DNA from: Neptunicella plasticusilytica
GTDB lineage: Bacteria; Pseudomonadota; Gammaproteobacteria; Enterobacterales; Alteromonadaceae
Assembly: GCF_047922965.1 (NCBI RefSeq)
Contig: NZ_CP150481.1
Location: forward strand, 1,922,001 to 1,986,000
Reading direction: 5' to 3'
DNA length: 64,000 nt
Numbering within the stretch: the first letter of the stretch is position 1; every line of letters starts with the position of its first letter. Below are positions 50,097 to 57,720 of the stretch, in pieces. Under the pieces are notes generated by a model. It had not been told where the DNA came from. It did not search any database and saw nothing but the letters and a program-made list of their open reading frames with translations. The position numbers and the translations under genes are program-made.

Positions 50097-50792
50097 ATGA
50101 TTGAACTCACATCAGTAAATCAGAAATATGGCGGCACCCAGATATTGTGGGATCTGGATATGGCTATCAAGCCGGGATCGCGCACCTGCATTATGGGACG
50201 CAACGGAGTAGGAAAAACCACCTTGCTTAAATGCATTATGGGGTTACTACCCATCGCCAGTGGCAATATACGTATCGGTGACAATGATATTTCCAAACTG
50301 AGTGTAGAACGTCGGCCTGAAATGGGTATCGGTTATGTGCCGCAGGGGCGGGATATATTTCCACAGCTAACCGTAGAAGAAAATCTCAAACTCAGTTTGA
50401 ACTGCCATCGTCAAAGGTCAAAAAAAATCCCCGAATCAGTCTATGCTTTATTTCCGGTGCTAAAGGAAATGTTGCAGCGCCGTGGGGGGGACCTGTCCGG
50501 TGGACAGCAGCAGCAACTAGCCATTGCCAGAGCCCTGGTACTCAATCCGCAAGTGCTGATCCTGGATGAACCAAATGAGGGAATCCAACCCAATATTGTG
50601 CAACTTATCCGTGATGTGCTGCTTAAACTGAATAAGGAGCAGGGAATGACCATCATACTGGTCGAGCAGAAGCTACCTTTTGCCCGGGCCGTGGGTGAAT
50701 TTTTCTATTTGATGGAAAAAGGCTCGGTAATTGCATCAGGCGATATGGAAAAATTGGATGCCGAACTGGTTAGCCAACATCTGGCGGTGTAA
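50097..50792 (+). CDS. urtE: Urea ABC transporter, ATP-binding protein
   Basis: UrtE is the second ATPase, LivF-like. The 231-residue protein has Walker A GRNGVGKTTLLK, signature LSGGQQQQLAIAR, Walker B VLILDEPNEGIQPN and H-loop residues near ILVEQK (Gln where His is usual, normal for this subfamily). EPNEGIQPNIV is typical of UrtE. It starts two bases after urtD and is followed eight bases later by ureD, joining transport and urease genes in one transcript. Confidence 0.95.
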   Translation: MIELTSVNQKYGGTQILWDLDMAIKPGSRTCIMGRNGVGKTTLLKCIMGLLPIASGNIRIGDNDISKLSVERRPEMGIGYVPQGRDIFPQLTVEENLKLSLNCHRQRSKKIPESVYALFPVLKEMLQRRGGDLSGGQQQQLAIARALVLNPQVLILDEPNEGIQPNIVQLIRDVLLKLNKEQGMTIILVEQKLPFARAVGEFFYLMEKGSVIASGDMEKLDAELVSQHLAV

Positions 50793-50800
50793 ATGTATTG

Positions 50801-51730
50801 ATGCAAAATAATGTCGTAACCAATAGGGTTGTTAAAAACAGTGCAGTTAAAAATAGCACCTTAGTCAAGGCAAAAAATGCCTGGATTGCCAGCCTGGAGC
50901 TGGATTTTGACTGTACAGAACAGAGGACCCGACTGACCAAAATCAAACGTCAGGGGCCATTATCGGTGCAAAAAGCCTTTTATCCGGAAGGACAGCGGTG
51001 CGCTCATGTCTATCTGTTGCATCCGCCTGCTGGTATTGTTTCCGGTGACGAGTTGCATCTTGTAGCTAATCTGGACAACGGCGCAGATGCATTAATTACC
51101 ACGCCCGGTGCCAACCGGTTTTATCGTGCCCGGGATAATCTGGATATCGGTGATTCAAAGCAGGTGCAAATCAGTACTTTTCACCTTGCTTCGCAGTCTA
51201 TGCTGGAATATTTACCGCAAGAAACATTGATTTATAGCGGTGCCGACGCGGTTAATCAGGTGGACATACACCTTGTGCCGGACAGTATTTATCTGGGCTG
51301 GGAAATCACTTGTCTGGGGTTACCTGCTTCGCAACAACCATTTACACAGGGACGGTTTAGCCAACGCAATCGAATATTTTGCCAACAAAAATTAATTTAT
51401 CAGGATCGCATCGACATCACTGCCGCTAATGCATTGCTGCATCATCCAGCGGGGTTGGCCGGCAATACCGTTATGGCCAGCTTTGTGCTGTATGTTCCGG
51501 CTTTAAGCGTCCAGCAGCGGCATGAGCTGCTGGCACAAATTCGGACATTAATCATTGAGGTAGGGGCACAGCAATGGCTCAGCGTAACGGATATTAACGG
51601 ATTAGTGCTGGCGCGTTACTTGGGGGAACACGCACAGCAGTGTAAGACATTGTTCATCCAAATCTGGCAACGCGTTCGCCCGCTATGTAAAGGCAAACAA
51701 GTGCATCAGCCCCGAATATGGTTTACCTGA
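50801..51730 (+). CDS. ureD: Urease accessory protein UreD
   Basis: UreD is the scaffold that joins UreF and UreG for nickel insertion into urease. The 309-residue protein has the family block RCAHVYLLHPPAGIVSGDEL, then ALITTPGANRFYR and LEYLPQETLIYSGA. It begins eight bases after urtE. The ATG at 50801 is preferred over a TTG one codon earlier. The first 25 residues (MQNNVVTNRVVKNSAVKNST) are a low-complexity extension; the conserved part starts at about residue 27. Confidence 0.93.
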   Translation: MQNNVVTNRVVKNSAVKNSTLVKAKNAWIASLELDFDCTEQRTRLTKIKRQGPLSVQKAFYPEGQRCAHVYLLHPPAGIVSGDELHLVANLDNGADALITTPGANRFYRARDNLDIGDSKQVQISTFHLASQSMLEYLPQETLIYSGADAVNQVDIHLVPDSIYLGWEITCLGLPASQQPFTQGRFSQRNRIFCQQKLIYQDRIDITAANALLHHPAGLAGNTVMASFVLYVPALSVQQRHELLAQIRTLIIEVGAQQWLSVTDINGLVLARYLGEHAQQCKTLFIQIWQRVRPLCKGKQVHQPRIWFT

Positions 51731-51753
51731 CAGGTTAAAAGTGAGACACAACG

Positions 51754-52056
51754 ATGGATTTATTACCCAGAGAAAAAGACAAACTACTGATATTTACTGC
51801 GGCACTGCTAGCCGAACGCCGGTTAAAACGCGGTGTTAAGCTGAATTATCCGGAGGCCGTGGCTTATATCACGATGGAAATCATGGAAGGGGCCAGAGAT
51901 GGTCGCACGGTAGCAGAACTGATGGATTATGGCCGTACCCTGCTAACTAGAGATCAGGTCATGGACGGCATTGCTGAACTGATCCCCGATGTACAGGTGG
52001 AAGCGACATTTCCGGATGGCACCAAATTGGTGACCGTCCATCATCCTATTATTTAA
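51754..52056 (+). CDS. ureA: Urease gamma subunit
   Basis: The 100-residue small structural subunit matches UreA in full: MDLLPREKDKLLIFTAALLA, KLNYPEAVAYITMEIMEGAR and the C terminus PDGTKLVTVHHPI. It lies 23 bases after ureD and 10 bases before ureB. Confidence 0.97.
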   Translation: MDLLPREKDKLLIFTAALLAERRLKRGVKLNYPEAVAYITMEIMEGARDGRTVAELMDYGRTLLTRDQVMDGIAELIPDVQVEATFPDGTKLVTVHHPII

Positions 52057-52066
52057 GGAGGATTTG

Positions 52067-52390
52067 ATGATCCCGGGTGAAATCAAAACCGATTCAGGTG
52101 TACACCAGTTAAATGTGGGGCGTGAAACCGTTGTGGTCACGGTGGCCAATTCCGGTGACAGACCTATTCAGGTGGGTTCCCACTATCATTTTTACGAAGT
52201 TAATCCTGCCCTGCATTTCGAACGAGAGCGTTGTAAAGGTTTTCGTCTGGATATTACCGCAGGCACCGCGGTGCGTTTTGAACCGGGCCAACAACGGGAA
52301 GTGCAGTTGGTCGCCTATGCAGGTAAACGTAGGGTGTATGGGTTTCGTGCTGAAATAATGGGCAGCCTGGAGGAATCAAACGATGGCTGA
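52067..52390 (+). CDS. ureB: Urease beta subunit
   Basis: The 107-residue beta subunit begins MIPGEIKTDSG and contains the conserved VTVANSGDRPIQVGSHYHF and RLDITAGTAVRFEPGQQREV. AGGAGG precedes the ATG at 52067 by about six bases; a TTG one codon earlier is also in frame. The gene overlaps ureC by eight bases. Confidence 0.97.
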   Translation: MIPGEIKTDSGVHQLNVGRETVVVTVANSGDRPIQVGSHYHFYEVNPALHFERERCKGFRLDITAGTAVRFEPGQQREVQLVAYAGKRRVYGFRAEIMGSLEESNDG

Positions 52391-54086
52391 TATTGATAAA
52401 CAGGCCTATGCGCATATGTTTGGTCCCACCACCGGCGATAGAGTGCGTTTGGCCGATACCGACCTGTGGATCGAAGTGGAAAAAGACTATACCCAGTACG
52501 GCGAAGAAGTAAAATTCGGTGGTGGAAAAGTCATTCGTGACGGTATGGGACAAGGCCAAATTAGCTGTGCCGAGAGTGTCGATGTGGTGATCACCAATGC
52601 GTTGATTGTTGATCATTGGGGCATTATCAAAGCTGATGTGGGGATCAAAGAAGGCCGGATTGCCATTATTGGCAAGGCAGGTAACTCGGATATTCAGGAT
52701 AATATCGACATTGAAATTGGCGCCGGTAGCGAAGTGATTGCTGGTGAAGGGCAAATTTTAACCGCTGGCGGGATTGACGCGCATATCCATTTTATTTGTC
52801 CCCAGCAGGTGGAAGAAGCCATGATGTCCGGCGTCACCACTATGATTGGCGGTGGAACCGGGCCGGCAACCGGTACAAATGCCACCACCTGCACACCCGG
52901 TCCCTGGAATATCCATAAAATGCTGCAGGCCACCAACGATTTGCCGATGAATTTCGGTTTTCTGGGCAAGGGCAATACCAGCTTGCCACTGGCTATAAAG
53001 GAACAGATTGAAGCCGGTGTTTGCGGGCTAAAATTGCATGAAGACTGGGGGACTACACCAGCATCAATAGACAACTGTCTGGCGGTAGCCGAGCAATATG
53101 ATGTTCAGGTGGCAATCCATACCGATACCCTGAATGAATCCGGCTTTGTCGAAAGCACCATAGGTGCGTTTAAAGGTCGCACTATTCATACCTACCATAC
53201 CGAAGGTGCCGGCGGAGGCCATTCTCCGGATATAATTAAGGCCTGCGGTGAGGCCAATGTATTACCATCCTCGACCAATCCGACCCGGCCTTATACCATC
53301 AATACCATTGATGAACATCTGGATATGCTAATGGTATGTCATCATCTGGATGCGTCGATCCCGGAGGATATCGCTTTTGCCGATTCCAGGATTCGCAAAG
53401 AGAGTATCGCTGCCGAAGATATTCTGCACGATTTAGGTGCTATCAGTATGATTGCCTCGGATTCGCAGGCGATGGGCAGGGTGGGCGAGATGATTACCCG
53501 AACCTGGCAAACCGCGCATAAAATGAAACAGCAACGGGGACCGCTTGCTCCCGATACCGGACGTAATGATAATTTTCGGGTCAAACGCTACGTTGCCAAA
53601 TACACTATTAATCCGGCCATTAGCCACGGCATCAGTCATGAAGTAGGTTCAGTAGAAGTCGGTAAGCTGGCAGATTTGGTGTTGTGGAAACCGGCGTTCT
53701 TTGGCATTAAACCTTCGTTAATCATCAAATCAGGCTTTATCGCGGCGGCTCCCATGGGCGATGCCAATGCCTCCATACCGACACCCCAGCCGGTTTATTA
53801 CCGCCCTATGTTTGGCGCGTTAGGAAAAGCAGTAGCGGCCACGTCCATGACTTTCCTGTCACAAGCAGCAATTGAACTGGGGGTGCCGGAGAAAATTGGT
53901 TTAACCCGCTTGATTGGGGCCTGTCGTCATACTCGTAATATCAGCAAAAAAGACATGATCCACAATGACTGGTTACCCAATATAGAAGTGGATGCCCAAA
54001 CCTATGAAGTCAGGGCCAATGGCGAACTACTCAGTTGCGAACCGGCCAGGGTTTTACCCTTGGCCCAACGTTATTGCTTGTTTTAA
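52383..54086 (+). CDS. ureC: Urease alpha (catalytic) subunit
   Basis: UreC carries the two-nickel centre that hydrolyses urea to ammonia and carbamate. The 567-residue protein has the carbamylated Lys217 in GLKLHEDWGTT, the active-site flap with Cys319, His320 and His321 in VCHHLD, and metal His residues in DAHIHF and AIHTDTLNE. Residue numbers for the lysine and flap equal those of Klebsiella urease, showing full length and no insertion. It is fully intact. Confidence 0.98.
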   Translation: MADIDKQAYAHMFGPTTGDRVRLADTDLWIEVEKDYTQYGEEVKFGGGKVIRDGMGQGQISCAESVDVVITNALIVDHWGIIKADVGIKEGRIAIIGKAGNSDIQDNIDIEIGAGSEVIAGEGQILTAGGIDAHIHFICPQQVEEAMMSGVTTMIGGGTGPATGTNATTCTPGPWNIHKMLQATNDLPMNFGFLGKGNTSLPLAIKEQIEAGVCGLKLHEDWGTTPASIDNCLAVAEQYDVQVAIHTDTLNESGFVESTIGAFKGRTIHTYHTEGAGGGHSPDIIKACGEANVLPSSTNPTRPYTINTIDEHLDMLMVCHHLDASIPEDIAFADSRIRKESIAAEDILHDLGAISMIASDSQAMGRVGEMITRTWQTAHKMKQQRGPLAPDTGRNDNFRVKRYVAKYTINPAISHGISHEVGSVEVGKLADLVLWKPAFFGIKPSLIIKSGFIAAAPMGDANASIPTPQPVYYRPMFGALGKAVAATSMTFLSQAAIELGVPEKIGLTRLIGACRHTRNISKKDMIHNDWLPNIEVDAQTYEVRANGELLSCEPARVLPLAQRYCLF

Positions 54087-54119
54087 GGGCTTGTTTTACG
54101 TTTTTAAGGAAAGAGATTG

Positions 54120-54563
54120 ATGTTGCAAGTGTATCAACGGCTGAACCATAGTCATCAGCCGCTAAATGGCAGTATTACGCTGGACTACGATAGCCGCCAA
54201 AAAGCCCGGATTAAAACCCGAACCGACAGTGGTGAGGCGATAGCTATTTTTGTTGAGCGCGGTCACCCGTTAAAAGTGGGAGAAATACTGAAAACTGAAT
54301 GCGGAAAATTGCTGGAGGTAAAAGGAGCGCTGGAAGAGGTCATAACTGCCAAAAGCGACGATTGGCAAGTGTTTAGCCAAGTTTGTTATCACTTGGGCAA
54401 CCGGCATACCAAAATACAGATCGGAGACCGATGGTTACGTTTTAAACCTGATCATGTCTTAGCTGAACTGGTTAGCAATTATGGATTGAAAACCGATTCA
54501 CAGCCTGCTGTGTTTGAGCCGGAAAATGGTGCTTACGGAGCCCAGCATAGCCATGCCCACTAA
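54120..54563 (+). CDS. ureE: Urease accessory nickel chaperone UreE
   Basis: UreE delivers nickel to the urease assembly complex. The 147-residue protein has an N-terminal peptide-binding domain and a metal-binding domain with the conserved CYHLGNRHTKIQI segment. The C-terminal tail is short and ends in HSHAH, not the long His-rich tail of Klebsiella UreE. The ATG at 54120 is preferred over a TTG one codon earlier. It overlaps ureF by 11 bases. Confidence 0.94.
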   Translation: MLQVYQRLNHSHQPLNGSITLDYDSRQKARIKTRTDSGEAIAIFVERGHPLKVGEILKTECGKLLEVKGALEEVITAKSDDWQVFSQVCYHLGNRHTKIQIGDRWLRFKPDHVLAELVSNYGLKTDSQPAVFEPENGAYGAQHSHAH

Positions 54564-55260
54564 GGTGACAAGGATACACCCAAGCCCGTTAAAGCTTGCC
54601 CGTTTGTTGCAATTGTGCAGCGCCAATTTGCCGGTTGGTGGTTTTGCTTTTTCCCAGGGGCTGGAATATGCCGTGGAACAACAGTGGGTGAAGGATACAG
54701 TCAGTACTTATAGCTGGATAGAGCTGAATTTTATCCAATCCGTAGCACGGACCGATTTGGCTATATTGAAGCGTTGTTATCAGTGTCTGACTGATAACGC
54801 TTTTATCCGGTTTGGTCACTATAACCAGATGATCATTGCGTGTCGTGAAAGTGCAGAGCTGCGAATGGCCGATCTGGCTATGGGTAAGGCGTTAATTCGT
54901 TTGTTGAAAAATCTCGATGAACTGGAGCTGTCTGAATACGACGAACTAATGTGTTTGCCTGAAATCAGTTTTGTGTCGGCCTTTGCTCTGGCAGCCTGGT
55001 TATGGCGAATTGATCTGGACAGTACCTTGAGTGGTTATAGTTGGACCTTTATCGATAATCAGGTAGCCGCCGCCACCAAATTGGTACCTTTAGGTCAAAC
55101 CCAGGCACAAAATCTGTTATTTGACCTGACACAACAAGTTGCAGCGGCGATCCGTATCGCCATGACCATTGAAGATGATGAGTTGGGGGGGAGTTTGCCG
55201 CGTGTGGCGATGGCCAGTGCCTGGCACGAAACTCAATACAGTCGCTTATTTCGATCCTGA
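54553..55260 (+). CDS. ureF: Urease accessory protein UreF
   Basis: UreF acts as a GTPase-gating partner of UreG in urease activation. The 235-residue helical protein has the signature LLQLCSANLPVGGFAFSQGLEYAV split as LPVGGFAFSQG, and a C terminus containing MASAWHETQYSRLFRS. The ATG at 54553 is chosen because it lies just before the conserved part; a frame opening 13 codons earlier lies within ureE. It overlaps ureE and is 23 bases from ureG. Confidence 0.94.
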   Translation: MPTKVTRIHPSPLKLARLLQLCSANLPVGGFAFSQGLEYAVEQQWVKDTVSTYSWIELNFIQSVARTDLAILKRCYQCLTDNAFIRFGHYNQMIIACRESAELRMADLAMGKALIRLLKNLDELELSEYDELMCLPEISFVSAFALAAWLWRIDLDSTLSGYSWTFIDNQVAAATKLVPLGQTQAQNLLFDLTQQVAAAIRIAMTIEDDELGGSLPRVAMASAWHETQYSRLFRS

Positions 55261-55283
55261 TAACAGGACAGGGAGTTTAAAAC

Positions 55284-55916
55284 ATGAAGCACAAGCAAAT
55301 TTTAAGAATTGGTGTTGGCGGGCCGGTTGGCTCCGGTAAAACGGCGTTGCTTCGCACGTTATGCCTGGCTTTACGGGAAAAATATGACATGGCAGTGGTG
55401 ACCAATGATATTTACACCCGTGAAGATGCCGAGTTTTTAACCCGGCATAATGCGTTGGATGCCGATCGGATCATGGGAGTGGAAACCGGCGGCTGCCCGC
55501 ATACGGCTATCCGGGAGGATGCTTCGATGAATTTGGCCGCCATTGATGAACTGGAGTCTCGCCATCCTGAGCTGGATTTTGTGCTGGTTGAAAGTGGGGG
55601 GGATAATCTCAGTGCGACCTTTAGTCCGGAGTTGTCGGATTTAACCTTGTATGTGATCGATGTGTCCGCCGGAGACAAAATTCCGCGCAAAGGCGGGCCG
55701 GGCATTACCAAATCGGATTTGTTGATCATTAACAAGATTGACTTGGCTCCGATGGTGGGTGCCTCGCTTGAGGTGATGGATACCGATGCCAGACGAATGC
55801 GCGGAGAAAAACCTTTTATTTTTAGCAATCTTAAAAATGGCGAAGGTGTGGCCGAGATTATCGGTTTTATTGAAAGCGAAGGGATGTTGCAGGCGGCAGT
55901 CCCTGCCAATGGATGA
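55284..55916 (+). CDS. ureG: Urease accessory GTPase UreG
   Basis: UreG is the SIMIBI-class GTPase that powers nickel transfer. The 210-residue protein has the P-loop GVGGPVGSGKTALL, the invariant nickel-binding motif GGCPHTAIREDAS, VLVESGGDNLSATFSPEL and the base-recognition NKIDLAP. It is the last recognised urease gene; no ureJ or separate nickel permease follows. Confidence 0.97.
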   Translation: MKHKQILRIGVGGPVGSGKTALLRTLCLALREKYDMAVVTNDIYTREDAEFLTRHNALDADRIMGVETGGCPHTAIREDASMNLAAIDELESRHPELDFVLVESGGDNLSATFSPELSDLTLYVIDVSAGDKIPRKGGPGITKSDLLIINKIDLAPMVGASLEVMDTDARRMRGEKPFIFSNLKNGEGVAEIIGFIESEGMLQAAVPANG

Positions 55917-55957
55917 GTATTAACCTATCTAAATCAGTGAAAATGAGGAATATTTGA

Positions 55958-56176
55958 ATGCGATTAATCGGATGTATGTTAGCCATAGCCTATTCGGCGA
56001 TGGTGAGTGCCCATGAAGATCCGTTTTTGGGAGACGGCATGGGTCACAGTTTTTTTCATTTACTGTTTATCGGTTTGTTGGTGTCTGTGGTGATCAAAGG
56101 CGTCAGTTATTATCGACAGCGTCGCCAAGTATCTGCCAAGGCGAAACGGTTAAATATAAAACCTCAGGACGGGTGA
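55958..56176 (+). CDS. Small His-containing membrane protein after ureG
   Basis: This 72-residue protein has a signal peptide-like N terminus ending MVSAHED, a short periplasmic stretch with His residues (HEDPFLGDGMGHSFFH), one membrane helix (LLFIGLLVSVVIKGVSYY) and a basic tail. The Ala-His-Glu mature start recalls HupE/UreJ nickel permeases, but only one helix remains, so it is not a transporter itself. It could be a remnant or a small partner. Spacing of 41 bases after ureG suggests co-transcription. Function unknown. Confidence 0.65.
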   Translation: MRLIGCMLAIAYSAMVSAHEDPFLGDGMGHSFFHLLFIGLLVSVVIKGVSYYRQRRQVSAKAKRLNIKPQDG

Positions 56177-56186
56177 CAGAGCGGAA

Positions 56187-56456
56187 TCAACTGAGTTCTA
56201 TCTCGATATCGCTGCTGGCTATACAGCAGCAGGGCAAGATTTCATCATCGTCAATGTAGGCTAAAGGTTCAGTAACGTAATGTACCGAACCTTTTAGCAT
56301 ACGGGTACGACAAGCGCCGCAGAATCCTTCCCGACAGTGGAAATGCACCTCTAGCTGATTGTCTTCCAAAGATTGCAGCAGGGTGCGCTCCTGCTGTTGA
56401 ACATATTCTCCGTGATCTTTGACAACAATCATATAAGTCGCCGCTTTATCGGTCAT
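56187..56456 (-). CDS. yfaE: 2Fe-2S ferredoxin YfaE, ribonucleotide reductase maintenance
   Basis: YfaE keeps the diiron-tyrosyl cofactor of NrdB in its active form. The 89-residue protein is a plant-type ferredoxin with cluster Cys residues in CREGFCGACRTRML and a final Cys in LPCCC. It follows nrdB after six bases in the standard nrdA-nrdB-yfaE order. Confidence 0.93.
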   Translation of the reverse strand: MTDKAATYMIVVKDHGEYVQQQERTLLQSLEDNQLEVHFHCREGFCGACRTRMLKGSVHYVTEPLAYIDDDEILPCCCIASSDIEIELS

Positions 56457-56462
56457 TAACAG

Positions 56463-57593
56463 TTACAGGTCAAAATCATCAAATTCGTTGGCGTTGACCT
56501 CAGAATCGATTTGACCCACCAGATAGGAGCTGATTTCGGATTCTTGAGGTGCGACCTGCACGTTGTCTGATACCAGATAATTATTCATCCAGGGCAGCGG
56601 GTTACTGGTGACATCAAAAGGCGTGTCCAGGCCGATAGCGGACATCCGGTGGTTGGCAATATATTCAACATATTGACACAGAATTTCCTTGTTCAGGCCA
56701 ATCATTGAACCGTGCTGGAACAGATATTCTGCCCATTGTTTTTCCTGTTCGACGGCTTGCATAAAAATCGCCAGGGATTGCTCTTTGCATTCTTCGGCGA
56801 TTTCGGCCATTTCAGGATCATCTTTGCCTTTGGCCCAAATATTAATAATGTGTTGGGTTGAGGTCAGATGCAGGTTTTCATCGCGAGCAATCAGACGGAT
56901 GATTTTGGAGTTACCTTCCATCAGTTCGCGTTCGGCAAACGCAAAGGTGCAGGCGAAGGACACATAAAAGCGAATCGCTTCCAGAGCGTTAACCGAACAC
57001 ATGCACAAATACAGCTTCTTCTTCAGCTCACGCAGGGTGATGTTGTGAGTTTCCCCCTGAATCTGGTGTACGCCTTCGCCCAAGGTTTGCCATAACTGAG
57101 TGGCGAAAATCAGATCGTCGTAATATTTGGATATATCCGAGGCCCGCTTTTTAATTTCTTCATTGACGACTATATCTTCAAAAATAGCGCCGGGATCAGT
57201 AAACAGATTGCGCAGGATATGGGTGTAAGAACGGGAATGAATGGTCTCGAAGAAAGACCAGGTTTCTACCCAGGTTTCCAATTCCGGCAGGGACAGTATC
57301 GGCAAAAAAGCGATGTTGGGACTGCGTCCCTGAATCGAATCCAGCAAGGTCTGATATTTCAGGTTGGAGATGAAGATATGTTTTTCCGGTTCTGACAGCT
57401 TCTGGAAATCGACACGATCCTTACTGACATCAACCTCTTCCGGCCGCCAAAAGAATGAAATCTGCTTTTCGATAAGTTTCTCGAAAACGCTGTGTTTTTG
57501 CTGATCATATCGGGCCACATTGACCGGATTACCAAAAAACATCGGTTCGAGCAGGGCATTGGTGGTATTTTGATTAAAGGTTGTATATTTCAT
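56463..57593 (-). CDS. nrdB: Class Ia ribonucleotide reductase beta subunit
   Basis: NrdB carries the diiron site and tyrosyl radical. The 376-residue protein has the iron-ligand segments FFETIHSRSYTHILRN, DEXXH-type RDENLHLTSTQHIIN, and the long helical fold with Asp/Glu residues in place (FWRPEEVDVSKDR near the start). The C terminus with QIDSEVNANEFDDFDL matches the NrdA-binding tail. It follows nrdA after 127 bases containing a hairpin. Confidence 0.97.
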   Translation of the reverse strand: MKYTTFNQNTTNALLEPMFFGNPVNVARYDQQKHSVFEKLIEKQISFFWRPEEVDVSKDRVDFQKLSEPEKHIFISNLKYQTLLDSIQGRSPNIAFLPILSLPELETWVETWSFFETIHSRSYTHILRNLFTDPGAIFEDIVVNEEIKKRASDISKYYDDLIFATQLWQTLGEGVHQIQGETHNITLRELKKKLYLCMCSVNALEAIRFYVSFACTFAFAERELMEGNSKIIRLIARDENLHLTSTQHIINIWAKGKDDPEMAEIAEECKEQSLAIFMQAVEQEKQWAEYLFQHGSMIGLNKEILCQYVEYIANHRMSAIGLDTPFDVTSNPLPWMNNYLVSDNVQVAPQESEISSYLVGQIDSEVNANEFDDFDL

Positions 57594-57625
57594 AACACTT
57601 CTGAATATAAATAGAATTAACGCAC

Positions 57626-57655
57626 GGGCTCGCTACAACGTACAACAGCGAGCCC
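57626..57655. other. Hairpin in the nrdA-nrdB spacer
   Basis: GGGCTCGCT (57626-57634) and AGCGAGCCC (57647-57655) form a 9-bp GC-rich stem with a 12-base loop. On the minus strand, the direction of nrdAB transcription, no T run follows, so it is not a standard terminator there. It may protect the nrdA message end or tune the NrdA:NrdB ratio. Confidence 0.6.
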
Positions 57656-57720
57656 ATTCCCCTTTTTTCAACAACTATTTCGATATCGAATCCTGATCTC
57701 GAGCGCAATAGCTGTTGTTG

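Noticed and set aside
57626..57655. The nrdA-nrdB hairpin as a terminator
   Set aside because: No T run follows the stem in the direction of nrdAB transcription, and nrdB needs read-through.
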